Below the pieces are notes generated by a model, which made no database searches, was not told the origin of the DNA, and saw only the letters and a list, made by a program, of their open reading frames with translations. The position numbers were made by a program, and so were the translations under genes. Shown in pieces: positions 59,401 to 64,000 of a stretch of DNA of 64,000 nt. Positions within the stretch are counted from its first letter, which is position 1. Each line of letters starts with the position of its first letter. Source of the stretch: Mugil cephalus (lineage: Eukaryota > Chordata > Actinopteri > Mugiliformes > Mugilidae); NCBI RefSeq assembly GCF_022458985.1, contig NC_061789.1, positions 19,572,357 through 19,636,356 of the forward strand, written 5' to 3'.

Positions 59401-61190
59401 GTATGAAAGAATCCCGTGTCATAGACATTTATAGAGTGGGTAAAAGATTCAACTGATGTCTCTATCTGGTTTCTAGATCTGACTTAAAATAGATTTACCA
59501 TTCAAAAGCTTGGAATCGTTAAACCACAGAACCTCCTGGATGAAGTGCTGAATCGGCCACTACTGGACTACAGGAAGCTAAAAAAATCTCTATCCCTTTC
59601 ACTTGAGACAAGACTTTCTCAAAACATGTCTGATTTGCTGAGCTCATTTTGAGTGTATGCACATTGTTGAAGAAGGTTGAATGTTGAATTCCAACTACTG
59701 TATAAAATCTACCTTTATTTAAGCCAGAGCTGCATGGTCATCACAACCCTAGCGTTGATCACAGGTTGAGATCAAGACATCAGTTGCTGCGCCGACTCTG
59801 CTGATGCTTTGCAATCTTTGACAGGAATTATTACAAAAAGAGGAGCAATGCAGGAATCCAGACAACAGGCTCTGAATATGACAGACAGTTTGTGAAGTTG
59901 TCTTTCTTTGGCCTTTACAAAACAAAAGGGGACAACCTGGAGGTTGCCACATGGTCAGTGTCCCATTTGGCGCCTGTAACAGTGAAGCAGCATCTACCTT
60001 TAATATTTCACAGCCCCTCATATGCTCAAGCAGTCTCCTCCCCTACAGCTACTCACATTGTGTTTTATTTATTCATGACCTTCCCATGCGCTGCCAACTA
60101 ATAGCCACAACTTGGCCCTCCATGAGGCCCTAGATAGGAGTAAATGGGTAATACTGCTCTGAACTGAGCCACCACTCCAGCTCCTCAGCCAGACAAGCGT
60201 ATACGAGTCTGTGTGATTTAGGAAATTACTCAGCTCTCTGAACAGGCAGCATATATAGCTGCTAGGAGAAAATAAGAACAGGTTCTGTGCAGTCCCACAG
60301 AGATTTTGTGGCAATGACAAATAAAGATAATTAATGTGATCTCATCTATCTGGCTCCCCAGCCAATTGACTGTCTTCATTGCTTCTATAGAGAATACAGT
60401 AGATTTCGCAAACACTGAGGCCTTACTCACATATGTTAAACAGTTAATATTTACAATCACTACATATATCCTGCTTACTATTGTTCGTCTTGTGGATCAA
60501 ATGAATTCATTGAAAAAAATGTATTGCTCAACTCCGAAGATACAAAGGGTCTCTGTCTTACACCACTGCAAACACTGTTCCATTTCATTTGCATTAAAAA
60601 GGAGATTAGGATGATAATATAAAAATATGTTGCTCAAGACTCTCATCCCAATCTGTTCAACTTGTTTGTACAACCTTGTAACCATGAGCAATAGAAGTGA
60701 AACTGAAGGAACAGCTGTGCACTACCTGTCAAACGGAGCTGTGGAGTAGTGGTTAGAGAAGTTTCAGTTTTCCTCCTTCCATGTCCATGTCTGATGTGCC
60801 TACTGCTCCAAGTGTACACGTTGCTGTGTAAATTAACGCATGCAAAGAACACCATGATCAACATGGTAAAATTAAGTTTTAAGTAAGGGTCTTAAATGGG
60901 AAGAGATCTTTAGGAAGTGAATATGCAACACTATTTGAATCACCAGTACTTTGGGATTCAGTTGCATGTCTCAAATTACTAAAAATCAATATTATATATC
61001 CTTTGTATTCTCCTTTAGATGGGCATAGCACTGTGCGAACCGACAGAGAAGAGTGTATCTGGCACTGGGATATGCCATGCATATGCCATAACTGTTCGTA
61101 TAGACTAGATAAGTGGATGTGACTAACGGCTGGTAACTATCTCCAGTGAAAAACAACTCCTTATATGGCTGAGGTGAACCTTGCCCTTCC
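53480..61190. other. long non-coding region, possibly intronic
   Basis: About 7.7 kb without any recognisable coding exon. A CAG followed by the donor-like GTAACA at about 54881 could mark a further untranslated exon. An ORF at 58326-58682 begins with a hydrophobic stretch but has no family similarity. A CT-rich tract lies at about 56450-56660. Confidence 0.45.
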
Positions 61191-61199
61191 TCTGTTTAG

Positions 61200-63020
61200 A
61201 TGAACCTGTAAGTAGTGCATATTCTATTTAAAGGCAGAGACACAGCAGTAAAACGATTAAAGATGCTGAATGCATCCAATCTCTGTCTTTCTCTACCTCT
61301 GTATTGAAAGAAGCTGAAGAAAAGTGGGGAATTAAAGTCTTGGTCTAATATAATACATGAAAGGCTTCCAAATGTTCTCAAAGTTATCTCAGAAGCCACG
61401 TATTGTGAATCTCAATTTTTCAAGTTGAGGAGCTGTATAATTACAGCCACGACCTGGACTCTGTGGCTGAGGTTTCTAATTGACAAGAATCAGTTTTCAT
61501 GCTAACAGGCTGACAAAGTTTGTCATTTTCAGGTTGATTCCAGAAAGACTTTTATTGTTCTCTCCCATGGTAATCATGGCATCTGGCTGAACCACCACTT
61601 TGACAACTTTTGACAGTGCGTTGTAAATCAAGTTCCAATATGTGTGCAAATTAGGACAAAGCCAGAATGAGTGTTGGCAAAGAGCCTGGTGAGAGCCCAC
61701 ATCTGTCACACAATGGGTCCACATCCGGGAATCTTCTCGAGAGTCCAACTTTGGAAAAGTGAAGGTGATGCAATATCTTAAATTGGATGAGGCCATGTTG
61801 GGCACAGATTGAGGCTGTATGCAATCCCCCCCCTTGGGCTCGTTTTCAATGCTCCAATGTCAAGTTCACCCAAATCGTCCTTCCATGTAGACTTTATAAA
61901 TTCTAGTGGAAGTCTTTGCTGATTGGCAAGAGATTATAAATGAAGGAAATAGCTCCCCTTTTGGTTGGTGGTTTGAAGGAAAACAAGTGTTCCAACTGGA
62001 ACTCCTCAGATAGACTGAGATAAGAGGCTGTGTTTGTTTTAATATAACTATAAATCTGGAAGAATTTTAAATGGTGTGATTGTGGTAATTTAAAGTTCCT
62101 CTGTAGTTGTAAGAGGAGGTGGGAGGTGGGAAATATTTGATCTATGAACAGAGCCTTCATGTTGATTATCCCATTCCATTTCCAAATGTCAAAAGAATCA
62201 TCCATAACTGACGGGGAGAAAAGGTGGCTTGGATAAACAGGAGTGAGCCATTATACCATTATACCAAACATGCTGTTTACCCACAGCGGACCGTATTTTC
62301 AGAGACTGGGTTAAAATGGGATTATTCTTAAGATGCAATGATAAAAGCATTGGAGAAAACAAGAGGGCAGTCAAAGATGTCAATGCACAGGAATTACATT
62401 CCACTAATATCACATGACCAGTAATAAAACTGAAAGTGAGGTAGTCCCATCCCTCCACATGGTTTTGGTCGCTGTACATAAGCCTAATTTTCTTCTTGTT
62501 CCATGTGAAATTAGAAATTATTTTGTCAAACGAAATGAAAAAAGACTTCCGTATTGCTATAGGAACAGTTTCATAGTGATATGGAGATGTGACCACTTTT
62601 CCAGATCGTGAATATTGCATTCAAGTAGTAACTCAAAGTTTGCAGCAAACAGACCAGTCATACTCCTTGTCAACACCACACCAAAATATCTAAAAGATTG
62701 TGTTGTTATTTGGAATGGGAAGTGGAGTATGAGAGGCTCTTAGAGTAATTTAGCTTAAAACCAGAAATCTCACCCTATTCATTCAAAATGGGCATGATGT
62801 TTGGAATACATTTGTGGGGGTTTGTTACTTATCAAAGCAAGTCGTCTGCATATAAGGACACTCTATTTTCAATCCCTCCTCTATAAATCCCATCAAAATT
62901 CTTTAGAGAATGCAGAGCAATAGCCAAAGGTTCAACATAACAAAAGTGGGGATAAGAGGCAGCCCTGCCTTGTTCCCCAGTGCAGGGGGAAGTAACAGGA
63001 CCTAAAAGAACATACATGGT
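61200..63020 (-). mobile_element. degenerate L1-clade LINE fragment (ORF2 3' half)
   Basis: Read on the minus strand, segments in several frames give the reverse-transcriptase core and the region after it. Near 62980 is WGTRQGCLLSPLL; at about 62850, NRVSLYADDLL (YADD catalytic box); at about 62520, FDKIISNFTWNKKKIRL; at about 61660, the CPNLHTYWNLIYNALSKVV segment; and at about 61400, QLEKLRFTIRGF near the end of ORF2. The order matches L1-type ORF2 in fish. Multiple frameshifts and stops, and absence of the endonuclease and upstream RT part, show an old 5'-truncated copy. The right limit near 63.0 kb is where similarity stops and is approximate. Confidence 0.75.
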
Positions 63021-63029
63021 TAACATGGT

Positions 63030-63480
63030 TGATCTCTAGGTAAGCAACTGAACAACCCTTTAGCCCAAGGAACATCAACAACCCTGTAATAACATGCGCA
63101 TGTAAAATAACATTACAGGTACAAATGGTACAGGGCCACTTTTACCCCTCTGGAAGAGCTTGCCAGTTCTATGTTGTCTTATTTTGTGTAGTTTCATACA
63201 CCTACTCATTTTCACTGTAAACCACTGTTGTCTATATACTGTATAGGGAGCCCTCAGGGGAGGTTGTTTTTATTGCTTTTTCCCAACATGTCTCTAAATC
63301 GTCTTTTCTGTACTACAATACTGTTTCTTTTGATGTACAGAAAGAAAGACAGAATCAGATGGATGTCTCTGGGCTTATTATTGGTGTGAAAGGTTTTTGA
63401 TTTTTTTGTAAGCATGAATCCTTGCCACCTTCGCCTTCATTCTTGCTCTAGGGGTTTCAGGCTGGGTTTCAGACTGGGTT
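63030..63480. other. spacer between LINE and Tc1 fragments, nothing recognised
   Basis: AT-rich sequence with no recognisable gene or element. Confidence 0.4.
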
Positions 63481-63542
63481 TTGCAAAGTATCTTGAGACA
63501 ATTTGTTTTGTTACTGATGCTGTATACATTAAATTGTACTGA
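63481..63542 (+). repeat. SINE-like 3' tail fragment
   Basis: GCAAAGTATCTTGAGACAAT followed by a GCTGTATACATTAAATTG segment resembles the common tail of fish interspersed repeats (CTTGAGACAA...GCTATATAAATAAATTG). It is short and diverged, so the call is tentative. Confidence 0.35.
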
Positions 63543-63590
63543 ATCTCTTGGCTACTATTGAGTCATGGCTTGGTTTATATTACAAGATAG

Positions 63591-64000
63591 ACAATATTGC
63601 CAAAAGTATTCGCTCATCTGCTTTTACATGAACTTAATATGACATCAGCCCATTGCAGTTATAACATCTTTAACTCTTCTAAGAAGGTTTTCCACAGGGT
63701 TTAGGCGTGTGTTTATGGGACTTTTTGACCATTCTTCCAAAGTGCATTTGTGAGGTCAGACATTGATTTTTGATGAGAATGCCTGGCTCACAGGCTCCAA
63801 TTCGTCCCAAAGGTTGAGGTCAGGACTCTGTGCAGGCCAGTCAAGTTCTTCCTCACCAAACTCATTCATCCCTGTCTTATGGACCTTGCTTTATGCACTG
63901 GGAGGGGCAATTCCCAAACTGTTCCCACAAAGTTGGGAGCATAGAATTGTCCAGAATCTTTTGGTATCCTGAAGCATTCATAGTTCCTTTCACTGGAACT
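63591..64000 (-). mobile_element. Tc1-like DNA transposon, 3' end of transposase, truncated by the window edge
   Basis: On the minus strand a frame gives EELDWPAQSPDLN followed by LWDELEP, the conserved Tc1/mariner segment around the last catalytic residue, then KCTLEEWSKSP and LRRVKDVITAMG before a stop. Three residues of the usual DLNPIEHLW motif are missing, so the copy is defective. The outer end is ACAATATTGCCAAAAGTATT at 63591 onward, which fits a Tc1-type terminal repeat. The rest of the element lies beyond the right edge. Confidence 0.75.

Overview
The window is nuclear DNA of a ray-finned fish (teleost, probably percomorph-like; species not determinable from sequence alone). It shows compact vertebrate genes with GT-AG introns and fish-type spellings of vertebrate proteins. 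It also carries fish-typical mobile elements: a Penelope-like element with a GIY-YIG domain, an L1-clade LINE, a Tc1-like transposon and hAT-type BED fingers.

Layout. 1-2083: the last two coding exons of paqr4 (+), its first exon lying off the left edge, followed by a long 3' UTR or intergenic stretch to about 8.7 kb. 8740-13311: a ten-exon coronin (+), best matched to coro1a. 14307-15224: a two-exon claudin (-), convergent with the coronin. 17.4-18.9 kb: a decayed lysine/aspartate-rich reading frame and an unexplained exon-like ORF. 19909-26206: the complete seven-exon catalytic subunit of protein phosphatase 1 (ppp1ca-like, +). 27.4-31.5 kb: no gene seen. 31.5-45.4 kb: a complete H4K20 methyltransferase gene of the SUV4-20/KMT5 family (+), with a 5' UTR exon, a 20-nt microexon inside the SET domain and an exceptional 5.3-kb final coding exon giving a predicted protein of about 2064 aa. 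Its last intron holds two decayed BED zinc-finger fragments.

47446-49547: a 5'-truncated Penelope-like retroelement flanked by an 18-bp direct repeat and broken by one missing base. It ends in a hairpin with hammerhead-ribozyme-like sequence. 49.6-61.2 kb: mostly non-coding, with microsatellites and a possible 5' UTR or promoter of an undetected gene at about 52.9-53.5 kb. 61.2-63.0 kb: a degenerate L1-clade ORF2 fragment (-). 63.59-64.0 kb: the end of a Tc1-like transposase copy (-), running off the right edge.

The genes do not form a pathway. They are ordinary neighbours: a membrane receptor-like protein, an actin regulator, a tight-junction protein, a phosphatase and a histone methyltransferase. 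No wholly new system is evident. The points most worth attention are the giant KMT5 tail exon with its repeated basic motif, the near-intact Penelope-like copy with its terminal hairpin, and the GCTA/TAGC-rich first-exon regions shared by ppp1ca and kmt5.
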